Source: Nitrososphaerota archaeon (lineage in GTDB: Archaea > Thermoproteota > Nitrososphaeria > Nitrososphaerales > JACQRY01). From it: 39,233 nt of DNA. Both the position numbers and the translations under genes were made by a program. Within the stretch, counting starts at the first letter, position 1; the number at the start of each line of letters is the position of its first letter. Below the pieces are notes generated by a model. That model was not told where the DNA came from and searched no databases. It saw only the letters and a list, made by a program, of their open reading frames with translations. Positions 14,522-22,430 of this stretch are shown in pieces. The stretch is taken from assembly GCA_016184315.1 (NCBI GenBank), contig JACPCU010000026.1, positions 1 to 39,233 on the forward strand, in the 5' to 3' direction.

Positions 14522-15105
14522 AAATTCATCGACTCGCTCTTAGAGCCGTTCTGAGTCAAAACGAGTAGGTCAACACCGTCTCCACTCGCAGCGTCCCTTT
14601 GAACTGCGGAGCGAATAGCCTTCACCACAAGTTCCTTAGCTTGCTCCTCAGTCATATTGGCTGTGTATTCTGATTCGACGACTCCTATTGCCATTTCAGC
14701 GCCGCTGCCTACAGTAGCGTAATCGTCAGGGATGATGGAGCCTAAGGGATCTAGAACATAGATCGTGGGCTTACCATCCACACCACCTATGATCACCTGA
14801 GTGAGAAGTGGAGTATATCTCATCTCGAACAGAACCACAGACATCAGCTTAGCTACAGAGTTAGGTGGAATCGGTCTGTTCAACTCGAGTTCACGGAGCT
14901 TAGCGTAAGACGTAATCTGGCGGATAAGAACCTGCATGTCTGCCACCATACCCGCGCACGCTGCTCCCACTCTGTCTGTTATGTTGAAGACCTTCTTGCC
15001 AGAGCGGCTCACTACAAAAGTTCCGTAGGTGAACCTCTTCTCGGCGCCTAGAACTACTCCGTCTTTGAACGTCACACCCACTGCGGTGGCACCAGGATAA
15101 TACAT
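14518..15105 (-). CDS. psmB: Proteasome beta subunit, probably non-catalytic
   Basis: A 195-residue 20S proteasome beta-type protein. The N-terminus is MYYPGATAVG. Aligned to the canonical G-T-T-T-V-G, the catalytic Thr1 is Ala (gcc) and D17 is Glu (LGAEKR), while the K33-like Lys (SGKKVF) is kept. Other marks are normal: SGSG-like VGSGAEMAIG and DAASGDGVDLLVL. A four-residue leader precedes the site. Crenarchaea have an inactive structural beta next to an active one, and this fits that role; the active paralogue is not in the window. It is the third gene of nadM-rtcA-psmB, 30 bases after rtcA. An alternative alignment would make T7 the nucleophile. Confidence 0.85.
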   Translation of the reverse strand: MYYPGATAVGVTFKDGVVLGAEKRFTYGTFVVSRSGKKVFNITDRVGAACAGMVADMQVLIRQITSYAKLRELELNRPIPPNSVAKLMSVVLFEMRYTPLLTQVIIGGVDGKPTIYVLDPLGSIIPDDYATVGSGAEMAIGVVESEYTANMTEEQAKELVVKAIRSAVQRDAASGDGVDLLVLTQNGSKSESMNF

Positions 15106-15135
15106 GATAACTAGCCTGCCTCTAAGCGGTCTTTA

Positions 15136-16239
15136 TTAGGTGTTACTGCGAAGCCTCTTTCCAGAAATCCTTACCATTACTCCCCTCTCCTCCCTTGCCA
15201 ATTCATACCCACAGGATGTGAACATGCGTGCAACGCGCAGATTAGTCTCTAAGTGCCCCGTGACCTCAGAAGTCAGGAACTGCGATTCACCCTCAGTGCA
15301 CACCAGCATCGGGACAAGCATGTCTGAAAGATGGCGGTCAACGGGCACACCTAACGAGTACTCATCGGTAAACCTAGCTGCAGCCTCTCTACCAACTTTC
15401 TCGGCAGGCAAATCTCTTCGCCCGATGTTGTCTCCGCCAATGAAGATGCTTTTTCCATCTACCTGGAATACTGTTATGGCTGTTCCTGGGGAAACAGCTT
15501 CTTCCTGCCTTATCTCAATGTTTCCTACGTGTATGCTTCGACTCTCAAGGTAATGTTTGGCTGATGAAGCCTGTCGTTCAGCAACACTCCTAGGAAGATT
15601 GGAGCATACAGATAGGATAGAAGATGCTCCTGCAGGAGTCTTGCCTAGCCTTAGCGGCGTTGAAGTTTTCCTAGGTTTGACAGAAACCTTTACGATGCCT
15701 CCTCCCTTAGGATAATAACCGCGTCTAAGAACCTCCAGCTCAACCTCCACCCCTAGAAGGCGGTATGCGGGTAGCACTATATTGCGGAAATAGTCCATGG
15801 TGGGGCTTCCGCTTACGTCGGTGCCTCCTATGAGCTTCACATCGATGCTTCCACCTCCTAGGCTCACTGCAGGTATGATTGCTTGGAGGAGCAGAGTGAT
15901 GCTTCCAGCTGTGCCTATGTCGAAGTCTAGAGAAGTAATCTTCTGTTCACGTGGTATGAAATAGATTCTCTTTGAGCCTAGAACAGCATCTTCGACGTAC
16001 GCATTGAACACCGCTGCGAGTGCTTTTACAGCCGATAAGTGTTGGGCTCTAAGGCCGGGGTTGCTTCTCTTCGCCCTGATATTGATGACCTCTACAGGTT
16101 TGCGGGAGAGTATAGATAGAGCTATAGATGTGCGAAGAATCTGGCCTCCTCCTTCTCCGCGTGCTCCATCTACTATTACCCGCTCTTCTTCGACCACATC
16201 GGCACTGTACCTGCTGTCGCTGTATAAACAGCATCCCAC
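15136..16239 (-). CDS. rtcA: RNA 3'-terminal phosphate cyclase
   Basis: RtcA converts an RNA 3'-phosphate to a 2',3'-cyclic phosphate with ATP through an enzyme-AMP intermediate. Seen motifs: VDGARGEGGGQILRTSIALS at the start, RAKRSNPGLRAQHLSAVKAL, GTAGSITLLLQ, the RGYYPKGGG loop, and VDRHLSDMLVPML with the nucleotidylated His. The length of 367 residues is slightly longer than usual because of about 20 N-terminal residues that lack family similarity; a GTG at 16197 would remove most of them and may be the true start. It follows nadM by 21 bases and precedes psmB by 30, so the three are probably co-transcribed. Confidence 0.92.
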   Translation of the reverse strand: MGCCLYSDSRYSADVVEEERVIVDGARGEGGGQILRTSIALSILSRKPVEVINIRAKRSNPGLRAQHLSAVKALAAVFNAYVEDAVLGSKRIYFIPREQKITSLDFDIGTAGSITLLLQAIIPAVSLGGGSIDVKLIGGTDVSGSPTMDYFRNIVLPAYRLLGVEVELEVLRRGYYPKGGGIVKVSVKPRKTSTPLRLGKTPAGASSILSVCSNLPRSVAERQASSAKHYLESRSIHVGNIEIRQEEAVSPGTAITVFQVDGKSIFIGGDNIGRRDLPAEKVGREAAARFTDEYSLGVPVDRHLSDMLVPMLVCTEGESQFLTSEVTGHLETNLRVARMFTSCGYELAREERGVMVRISGKRLRSNT

Positions 16240-16260
16240 ATCTGATTTGGGGCAGAAGAT

Positions 16261-16797
16261 CTAGGAACGAGAGTTATTGGGGTGGTCTTTATTCATTACG
16301 CCCTTGACGCGGTTCACACCGTCGATGTCCATGATTATTTTGGCTACCGCTCTGGGGACTAGTTTCTCCCATTTTCCGTCAGAAAGCATTCTGCTCCTTA
16401 CCCCTGTAGCCCAATAATCCTCACGTTTGTAGAGCGATACTGGCTTTACCTCGTAGTCAGCTTCTTGGAAGAGACGGCGAGTCAAGGCTTCGTTGGTATA
16501 TACTGTGTCGAAGGGAGGAGTGTAAGATGTTACCTGAGCTACCCATGTTGAGTGCATCAAAGCGTCCGGGACAGGTATTACCATGTAGCGCCTAGGGTCG
16601 ATTTCTGCCTCAGTAAGACTGCTCCTTAACATCAGTATTCTTTCACCTGCAGTGAAGGGATTGTCAGGTTCATGGCTCTTCTGGGTGCTGCCAACCACTA
16701 TGATCAGTTCATCCACTTCGCCGAGGATCTTCTTTACCGCGTAGAGGTGTCCGAGGTGGAAAGGCTGGAAGCGTCCTACAAAGAGACCTCTTTTCAC
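16261..16797 (-). CDS. nadM: Nicotinamide-nucleotide adenylyltransferase, archaeal NadM type
   Basis: This enzyme joins NMN and ATP to form NAD+. The 178-residue protein has the nucleotidylyltransferase signature GRFQPFHLGH near the start, a QKSHEPDNPFTAGERILMLR segment typical of archaeal NadM, and VRSRMLSDGKWEKLVP as the ISSTMIR-like site. Length is normal for the archaeal family. Start is GTG at 16797. It is the first gene of the minus-strand cluster and divergent from the aminotransferase. A cytoplasmic hexamer is expected from family knowledge. Confidence in the family is high. Confidence 0.93.
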   Translation of the reverse strand: MKRGLFVGRFQPFHLGHLYAVKKILGEVDELIIVVGSTQKSHEPDNPFTAGERILMLRSSLTEAEIDPRRYMVIPVPDALMHSTWVAQVTSYTPPFDTVYTNEALTRRLFQEADYEVKPVSLYKREDYWATGVRSRMLSDGKWEKLVPRAVAKIIMDIDGVNRVKGVMNKDHPNNSRS

Positions 16798-16828
16798 AGA
16801 ACCGCCCTAATCACGCATTGTGGCAAAC

Positions 16829-16837
16829 CTTAATAAA
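16829..16837 (+). promoter_or_regulatory. TATA box of the aminotransferase gene
   Basis: The sequence cttaataaa lies 48 bases before the TTG start at 16885, in the divergent intergenic space shared with nadM. Spacing gives a transcript start near 16860 and a leader of about 25 bases. Confidence 0.45.
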
Positions 16838-16884
16838 CGAACGCGTGGCAGTCAAGTCTCTACACTGGATGGAATGAATCAGGC

Positions 16885-18033
16885 TTGAAGCCCCTTGTAA
16901 TGACACCCGGTCCAACAAATGTGCCGGAAAGAGTGATGCGTGCCATGCTCGCCCCAATCGTAAATCATAGGTGCGAAGAGTTCAGCAGCCTCTTCCGCCG
17001 CATCGTCGACAAAAGCAAAACTGTCTTCGAAACCAATGGCGACATTGTAGTCCTGACAGCCTCCGGAACAGGGGGAGTAGAAGCCGCGGTAAGAAGCGTT
17101 GTGAGAAGCAACGATAGTATTGTTGTCCCAATCTTCGGAGAATTCGGTGAAAGACTCGCTGAGACAATTACATTAGCGGGGGGAAAGGTGATAAGAGTCA
17201 ATGCTCCCTATGGGTCAGCCCCTGAACCAGACGCTATTGAAGCCGCTTTTGAAAAAGCAGGCAAAGTGAAAGCCCTATGCACCGTGTCTAACGAGACCTC
17301 TACCGGCGTGAGATACAAGTGGCTCAAAGAGGCTGGGGAGATCGCTGCCAAACATGGTTCTTTCTTTATTGTAGACGCTGTGACAAGCTTGGGTGGTGAC
17401 GAAATCAGTGTAGATCGTCTTGGGATAGATGTCTGTGCAACCGCCAGCCACAAATGTCTGGCAGCGCCACCGGGCCTCGCTTTACTATCCGTGAGTGAGA
17501 GGGCCAAGAAGTATGCTGTTGAGAACCCGTCCTCGACGATGTACTTCGATCTGGCTAAACAATTCAAGTTCGCTGAAAAAGCTGAAACACCCTACACACC
17601 TTCACTACCATTGTTCTACGCTCTTGACGAGGCTCTAAGCATTATCCTTGAAGAAACACTTCCCAAGCGAATACAGAGGCATAAGACTTGCGCAGAAGCC
17701 TTCTACGACGCTTTCGAAGCCTTGGATATGGATGGTTTCGCCCAAAGAGACCTTCGCTCTAATACCGTTACCGCCTTCAAGTACAGCAACGGCGTGGATG
17801 ACCATAAGTTCAGAAAGACATTGGAAGAAAAGTTCCAGGTGCATATCGCAGGAGGCTTCGGAGAATACAAAGGTAAGCTCTTCAGAGTGGGATGCATGGG
17901 TGAAGTAGCTGCTTACCATGTGTTGACCACCGTGGCTGCAGTTGCCTCTGCCCTTATGCTCCAGAACATTCGGTGCGATCCCGCTCTGGCTATGAGTGTA
18001 GCCGAGCAGAAGCTGAGGATCCTCGACCGTTAA
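16885..18033 (+). CDS. Class V aminotransferase (alanine-glyoxylate / serine-pyruvate type)
   Basis: A 382-residue PLP enzyme. The N-terminal MTPGPTNVPERVMRAM, the NHRCEEF region and the ASGTGGVEAAV glycine loop match the AGT/SPT family; the PLP lysine is K190 in ASHKCLAAPPG. Such enzymes move amino groups from alanine or serine to glyoxylate or pyruvate, and related archaeal forms serve in serine-glycine or phosphonate metabolism. The precise substrate is not fixed by sequence. The start is TTG at 16885, two residues before the conserved block. FKBP gene follows on the same strand after 57 bases. The protein is soluble and a homodimer is expected. Confidence 0.88.
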   Translation: MKPLVMTPGPTNVPERVMRAMLAPIVNHRCEEFSSLFRRIVDKSKTVFETNGDIVVLTASGTGGVEAAVRSVVRSNDSIVVPIFGEFGERLAETITLAGGKVIRVNAPYGSAPEPDAIEAAFEKAGKVKALCTVSNETSTGVRYKWLKEAGEIAAKHGSFFIVDAVTSLGGDEISVDRLGIDVCATASHKCLAAPPGLALLSVSERAKKYAVENPSSTMYFDLAKQFKFAEKAETPYTPSLPLFYALDEALSIILEETLPKRIQRHKTCAEAFYDAFEALDMDGFAQRDLRSNTVTAFKYSNGVDDHKFRKTLEEKFQVHIAGGFGEYKGKLFRVGCMGEVAAYHVLTTVAAVASALMLQNIRCDPALAMSVAEQKLRILDR

Positions 18034-18090
18034 GCTCATGTATGCGTAAAGTATTTGTCCAATCGTTTGGAGTGCAAGGTGGGTTAACAA

Positions 18091-18879
18091 TTGCCACTTG
18101 AAGCTGGAAGCTTTATCCTCGCCAACTACACGGCTAAGGAAAAAGACACAGGTGAGCCTGTCGAAACCACCTTGGCTGAAGAAGCCAAGAAACTAGGCAT
18201 CCACGATCCTACCCGTGAATACGAGCCTAGGCTCGTCGCTGTTGGAGAAGGCTGGGTCCTACAGGGCGTAGATGAAGCTCTTAAGAACGCGAATGTGGGA
18301 GACAAATTGACTGTTGAAGTTCCCCCTGAGAAAGGCTTCGGACAAAGAGACGCATCAAGAGTCAGGCTTATCCCCATCCGAAAATTCGGCGACAAAGCCG
18401 ATGAGCTCAGAATAGGCGACGTCGTAGAAATAGAGGGCCGCGTAGGCACAGTCAGATTCATCGGTTCAGGCAGAGCACAAGTAGACTTCAACCACAGATT
18501 CGCCGGAAAAGTCTTGGTCTACGATCTTGAAGTAGTCAAGAAGCTTGAAACAGAGCAAGACAAGACTATCGCCCTGATAAAGCGACGCATACCCGTAGAG
18601 GAAAACGAAGCCAAACTCTCATTCGAAGAACCAGCTCTGAGAATAGAGTTACCGCAGAAGACCTATCTGGCTGAAGGAATACAGATCATAAAGAGAGCCT
18701 TATCCAGCGACATATTCAAGTATCTACTAAAGATCAAGACGGTCACCTTCCTAGAAACCTATGAAGCACCCAAACCCCAGGAAACAGTGGAAGCAAAGCC
18801 AGCACAAACAGCTGAAGAACCAGCTCAGACGCCCGAAGAACCCCCAGCGAAACCCGAAGAAACCGCAGCCAAAACCTAG
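18091..18879 (+). CDS. FKBP-type peptidyl-prolyl isomerase with insert domain and PE-rich tail
   Basis: A 262-residue SlyD-like FKBP. The catalytic domain is split: AGSFILANYTAKEKDTGEPV at the start, EGWVLQGVDEALKNANVGDK and EVPPEKGFGQRD, then the insert-in-flap chaperone domain (about 90-150, with GTVRFIGSGRAQVDFNHRFA). A C-terminal domain follows to about 220. The last 40 residues are a low-complexity tail of Pro, Glu, Ala and Lys. It would catalyse prolyl isomerisation and hold unfolded proteins in the cytoplasm. TTG start at 18091 is backed by aaggtggg. Its stop codon overlaps the convergent G1P dehydrogenase gene by four bases. Confidence 0.93.
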   Translation: MPLEAGSFILANYTAKEKDTGEPVETTLAEEAKKLGIHDPTREYEPRLVAVGEGWVLQGVDEALKNANVGDKLTVEVPPEKGFGQRDASRVRLIPIRKFGDKADELRIGDVVEIEGRVGTVRFIGSGRAQVDFNHRFAGKVLVYDLEVVKKLETEQDKTIALIKRRIPVEENEAKLSFEEPALRIELPQKTYLAEGIQIIKRALSSDIFKYLLKIKTVTFLETYEAPKPQETVEAKPAQTAEEPAQTPEEPPAKPEETAAKT

Positions 18880-19925
18880 ACTACACTCGTCTCACGCGCC
18901 AACCTAAGAGCAGAATCATAGTCAAGGCTTACTTTATGGAGAATGGTGTACCGCTCAGGTCTAACACTGGGCGCCATCACCAACGCCTTAGCAACCTGCT
19001 CCTCAGTCAAACCGATCTGCTTAGCCATCGTAGGCGCGTTGACCTTCCGGAGAGAATCCGAAATACCCTTCCATTCATCGCCTTGAATCTTCGAAACCAT
19101 GATCGCACCCAGTCCGCACTTCTCACCGTGCAGTCCAACTCCAGGAGTAATCAGGCTCAAAGCATGGCTGAACAAATGTTCTCCACCACTACAAGGCCTA
19201 CTCGACCCGGCTATCCCCGCAGCAACACCCGCGCTGATCAAAGCCTCAACGACGCCCCTTACACCATCAATCTCACGTCTACCGATCTCCTCCGCTCTAC
19301 GCATCACAAAACGTGCACTTAGGAGCGCCAGACTGGCAGCATACTCGCCGTAATACTCGTTCTTATCCTCCCAAGCCAGCTGCCAATCCCTCACAGCAGT
19401 GATCTTAGCCAGCAAGTCACCACACCCACTGGCCAGAAGCCTCACAGGCGCATTGGCAATAACATCAATATCCGCCAAAATCCCCAGTGGCGCATGACAA
19501 ATCATTGAATAAGGCCTATCCATCCCTTTTATGGACGCCATCGGACTAGCGATCCCATCATGAGAAGCACTGGTAGGCACACTGATGAGAGGGAGCCCAG
19601 TATTGTAAGCCGCAACCTTAGCCACGTCAACACTCTTGCCTCCACCTATCCCCACAACAGCAGCCACCTCTTCTCTAGCCGCGGTGCGCTGGACCCGCTC
19701 AACCTCATCAAGCGTAGCGGCCTCAACCTCCACCCAAATAGGAATCCCATGGCTCTTCGCCAAAACGTTGACGATACGGCTCCCGATACTGCCCCTAACG
19801 TGGCTGCCAGACACAATCAGAACTCTGCCACTGAGACCCAGAGCCTCCAAGAACCCCGTGAACTCAGAGATGACTCCGCTTCCCACCAATATCCTGCGGG
19901 GAAGCTCAATGGCGTGGAGACCCAA
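18876..19925 (-). CDS. egsA: sn-Glycerol-1-phosphate dehydrogenase
   Basis: This enzyme reduces dihydroxyacetone phosphate to sn-glycerol-1-phosphate, the stereo-specific backbone of archaeal ether lipids. The 349-residue protein has the NAD(P)-binding VVGIGGGKSVDVAK, the PTSASHDGIASP metal region with its Asp, and the two Zn-ligand His in GGEHLFSHAL and VGLHGEKCGLG. Length is normal. Start is TTG at 19925, preceded by an aggga site; a ttaattaa box is at 19961-19968. It is convergent with the FKBP gene and divergent from eif6. Its presence fixes the window as archaeal. Confidence 0.95.
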   Translation of the reverse strand: MGLHAIELPRRILVGSGVISEFTGFLEALGLSGRVLIVSGSHVRGSIGSRIVNVLAKSHGIPIWVEVEAATLDEVERVQRTAAREEVAAVVGIGGGKSVDVAKVAAYNTGLPLISVPTSASHDGIASPMASIKGMDRPYSMICHAPLGILADIDVIANAPVRLLASGCGDLLAKITAVRDWQLAWEDKNEYYGEYAASLALLSARFVMRRAEEIGRREIDGVRGVVEALISAGVAAGIAGSSRPCSGGEHLFSHALSLITPGVGLHGEKCGLGAIMVSKIQGDEWKGISDSLRKVNAPTMAKQIGLTEEQVAKALVMAPSVRPERYTILHKVSLDYDSALRLARETSVV

Positions 19926-19960
19926 TATCCCTGCACAATGAATCTGACCATTATCTCTAT

Positions 19961-19968
19961 TTAATTAA
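19961..19968 (-). promoter_or_regulatory. TATA box of the G1P dehydrogenase gene
   Basis: The palindromic ttaattaa lies 36 bases upstream of the TTG start codon at 19925. The distance allows a transcript start near 19940 and a short leader. Confidence 0.45.
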
Positions 19969-19974
19969 CTATGC

Positions 19975-20046
19975 TGGCTGACGGTTTTGGTAAACCTTGG
20001 CTTTGGCTGACGGATAATGCGTATTCGTAACTAGTCGATAAGTTAC
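19975..20046. promoter_or_regulatory. Repeat-rich divergent control region
   Basis: Between the G1P dehydrogenase and eif6 promoters the sequence tggctgacgg occurs twice, 29 bases apart (19975-19984 and 20004-20013). It is followed by an inverted repeat, gtaact (20027-20032) and agttac (20041-20046), with an eight-base spacer. These look like regulator sites, but no regulator can be assigned. Confidence 0.3.
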
Positions 20047-20104
20047 CAAAACTATGAATGCAACGCTTAAAGACAACACCCCGATAGGCTGACAATACAC
20101 GCAG

Positions 20105-20161
20105 AGGAGGAATAACGCTCGCCACTACCACCACGACATCCAAAACACCAGGAGGAGTAAC
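20105..20161 (+). promoter_or_regulatory. Duplicated ribosome-binding-site motif before eif6
   Basis: The motif aggaggaataac (20105-20116) recurs as aggaggagtaac (20150-20161), 45 bases apart. The second serves the eif6 ATG. The first is a strong Shine-Dalgarno site with no usable start codon at the right distance, so it may be a ribosome standby site, a vestige of a lost gene, or a chance duplication. Confidence 0.35.
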
Positions 20162-20163
20162 TC

Positions 20164-20829
20164 ATGGGTATCCACAGAGTATACATCTACCGTTCACCCA
20201 ACATAGGGATCTTCCTGAAAGGATCAGACAAATTCCTCCTAACCCCCCGAGGACTGGCAGACTCCAAAGCCGGAAAGCTCTCAGAAACCCTAAAAGTCAA
20301 TGTGATTCAAACATCAATCTCAGGATCCAGACTACTCGGCCCCCTCATAGCCATGAACACCAAAGGAATCATCGTCTCGCGCCTAGCAGAAGAATCTGAA
20401 ATCGCATCCATAAGAAACGCCACAGACATACCAGTCGAAATCCTTGAAGCCAAATACACGTGCATCGGAAACCTAGTTGCCGTAAACGACAGCGGCGCAG
20501 TAGCGTCAACAGTTCTCCCTGCCGACGTCCTCAAGACGATCCACGATGTTTTCGACGTCCCCGTGGAAACCATGAGCATCGCTTCATACACACAGGTCGG
20601 CTCCATGATCGTCGCGACGAATCAAGGCGGCGTCATCCACCCTAAGGCTTCTGAAGAAGAAGTGGCCTTAGTAAACGAAGTCTTGAAGATTGAGGCGGAA
20701 CCCTGCACCGTTAACGGAGGAGTACCCTTCGTAGGCTCAGGGCTCGTGGCCAAAAGCGGGGAAGCCATAGTAGGAACATTGACCAGCGGCCCAGAGCTCG
20801 TAATACTGGCCAGGGCCCTCAAGCTATAA
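20164..20829 (+). CDS. eif6: Translation initiation factor eIF6 (aIF6)
   Basis: The 221-residue protein binds the 50S subunit and prevents joining with 30S until release. It has the five-fold pentein repeat: successive blocks with the pattern IGIFLKGSDK, GPLIAMNTKGIIVS, IGNLVAVNDSGAVAS, VGSMIVATNQGGVIHP and VGSGLVAKSGEAIVG. ATG start at 20164 has a strong aggaggag before it. In most archaea eif6 follows the genes of ribosomal proteins L39e and L31e, and that pair is missing here. The prefoldin alpha and ftsY genes follow on the same strand, as is common. Confidence 0.96.
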   Translation: MGIHRVYIYRSPNIGIFLKGSDKFLLTPRGLADSKAGKLSETLKVNVIQTSISGSRLLGPLIAMNTKGIIVSRLAEESEIASIRNATDIPVEILEAKYTCIGNLVAVNDSGAVASTVLPADVLKTIHDVFDVPVETMSIASYTQVGSMIVATNQGGVIHPKASEEEVALVNEVLKIEAEPCTVNGGVPFVGSGLVAKSGEAIVGTLTSGPELVILARALKL

Positions 20830-20875
20830 GGCAAGGGTTTTAAGACCAATGAAAAGAGGGGAGGTCTGTCCGTAA

Positions 20876-21310
20876 ATGGCTGTAAGCAGCGAAGAACAAA
20901 TCCAAGCACTAATCGGAGAAGTCAGAGTGCTAGAGGCCTACATGGGTGACTTGAATAACCGCGAAGGTCTAGTCGCCAGAGCCATCATTGAAACCAGAGC
21001 TGTCACAGAGTCTCTGAAGGCCCTTGAAAATCAAGCTACGACGGAAGTCCTATTCCCAGTAGGTGCCGGCGTATTCATCAAGACAAACACCCCTTCCCCC
21101 GACAAGCTGGTTGTGAGCATAGGCTCCAACATAGCAATGGAGAAGACAAAGGACGATACTTTCGTCTTCCTCGACGCCCGCCTCAAAGAACTTGAAGGCG
21201 CAGCAGTCTCCATACAGCGGGAAAAAATGGATCTTGCCAATAGGCTCAACTCTACTAGGGCAGCTATCAACAGGATGGTGGAGATCCAGCAGCATCAAGG
21301 ACCGGTTTAA
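20876..21310 (+). CDS. pfdA: Prefoldin alpha subunit
   Basis: A 144-residue co-chaperone subunit with the alpha plan: an N-terminal coiled-coil helix (about 1-55), a central beta hairpin pair (VLFPVGAGVFIKTN, KLVVSIGSNIAMEKTKD), and a C-terminal coiled-coil helix (about 95-140). Two alpha and four beta subunits form a jellyfish-like hexamer that passes unfolded proteins to the thermosome. It starts 46 bases after eif6 with gaggggagg upstream, and its stop codon is directly followed by the ftsY ATG. The beta subunit is elsewhere in the genome. Confidence 0.94.
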   Translation: MAVSSEEQIQALIGEVRVLEAYMGDLNNREGLVARAIIETRAVTESLKALENQATTEVLFPVGAGVFIKTNTPSPDKLVVSIGSNIAMEKTKDDTFVFLDARLKELEGAAVSIQREKMDLANRLNSTRAAINRMVEIQQHQGPV

Positions 21311-22237
21311 ATGTTCGAGAAGCTAAAAACAGCTTTCAACACGCTAGTGTCAGCAGCCTCTGAAAAGACCATCTCAGAGGCAGATGCTGATAAGATTCTA
21401 TGGGACTTTGAACTAGCCTTATTGGAAAGCGACGTGGCTCAAGAGGTCGTAGCAGGGCTGGTCAAACGGTTGAAAGAAGAACTGGTGGGAAACAGGGTGA
21501 AGAGAAGCATCGGTGTCAAAGATATTCTGAAGACAAGGCTACAAGAGCTGCTGATAGAAGTGGTAAAATCCCCTCAGACTGTTGACATATTCCAAAAAAT
21601 TGAGGAGAAAAAACAGACAGGAGAACCCTTCATAATCGTATTCTTAGGCATAAACGGCACCGGTAAAACCACCACCATCGCCAAATTCGCCTATGTTCTG
21701 AAGCAGCACGGCTTCTCCGTCGTGATGGCAGCAGGTGACACTCATAGGGCTGGCGCCATCGAACAGCTAGGAGAACACGCAACACGCCTATCAATAAAGC
21801 ATGTAGCCCAGAAGTACGGGGCCGACCCTGCCGCGGTAGCCAGAGACGCTGTGCTCTACGCCAAGGCCCATCACATCGATGTGGTGCTGGTGGATACGGC
21901 TGGCAGGATGCAGACGAGCAGGAACCTTATGGACGAGATGGCGAAGATCGTCCGTGTAACTAAGCCTGATTTCACAGTCTTCGTTGGCGACGCTCTTGCA
22001 GGGAACGATGCTGTTTCCCAGGCCAAAGAATTCCTCGCCGCCACGAATTTTGACGCTGCCATACTTACGAAAGCCGATGCTGATGTCAAAGGCGGAGCCG
22101 CACTGGCAATATCATACGTGACGAAGAAACCTATTCTCTTCCTAGGCGTAGGTCAAACCTACGACAGCCTGACACCTTTCAACCCCGCGTCCTTCGCTGA
22201 ATCTCTGATCGAAAACAATTCCCAATCCACCAAATAA
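21311..22237 (+). CDS. ftsY: Signal recognition particle receptor FtsY
   Basis: The SRP receptor GTPase docks ribosomes translating membrane and secreted proteins onto the Sec translocon. Residues 1-90 form the N domain; the G domain has the P-loop INGTGKTTT, the DTHRAGAIEQL region, DTAGR, and TKADAD as the guanine-specificity motif. The length of 308 residues is that of a minimal archaeal FtsY without the acidic A domain. It begins directly after the prefoldin alpha stop codon. Its partners SRP54 and 7S RNA are not in the window; secE at 24334 is. Confidence 0.96.
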   Translation: MFEKLKTAFNTLVSAASEKTISEADADKILWDFELALLESDVAQEVVAGLVKRLKEELVGNRVKRSIGVKDILKTRLQELLIEVVKSPQTVDIFQKIEEKKQTGEPFIIVFLGINGTGKTTTIAKFAYVLKQHGFSVVMAAGDTHRAGAIEQLGEHATRLSIKHVAQKYGADPAAVARDAVLYAKAHHIDVVLVDTAGRMQTSRNLMDEMAKIVRVTKPDFTVFVGDALAGNDAVSQAKEFLAATNFDAAILTKADADVKGGAALAISYVTKKPILFLGVGQTYDSLTPFNPASFAESLIENNSQSTK

Positions 22238-22430
22238 CCTATCCAAGAACAGGTCCTGACAACTCTGCGGGCCTGAGGAACAGTGCCATTACTGACAGCT
22301 TATAGAGTAAAGGGGGTCTAGGCTTCCACAAAGAAGATAATCCATCTCCCCTGAAAAATCACTAGAACCCGCGATTCATCAGGAGACAAAGTAATAAGCC
22401 CATCCGCAGATGCCCGTGTGAAGAGAAAAG

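Noticed and set aside
16004-16264. 86-codon plus-strand frame opposite rtcA
   Set aside because: It is an antisense shadow of the well-supported rtcA gene and has no recognisable motif. Other such long antisense frames (for example opposite thrS, polB and proS) were left out for the same reason.
19961-20143. 60-codon minus-strand frame between G1P dehydrogenase and eif6
   Set aside because: It covers the promoters and repeats of both genes, has a low-complexity Val-rich start and no ribosome site.
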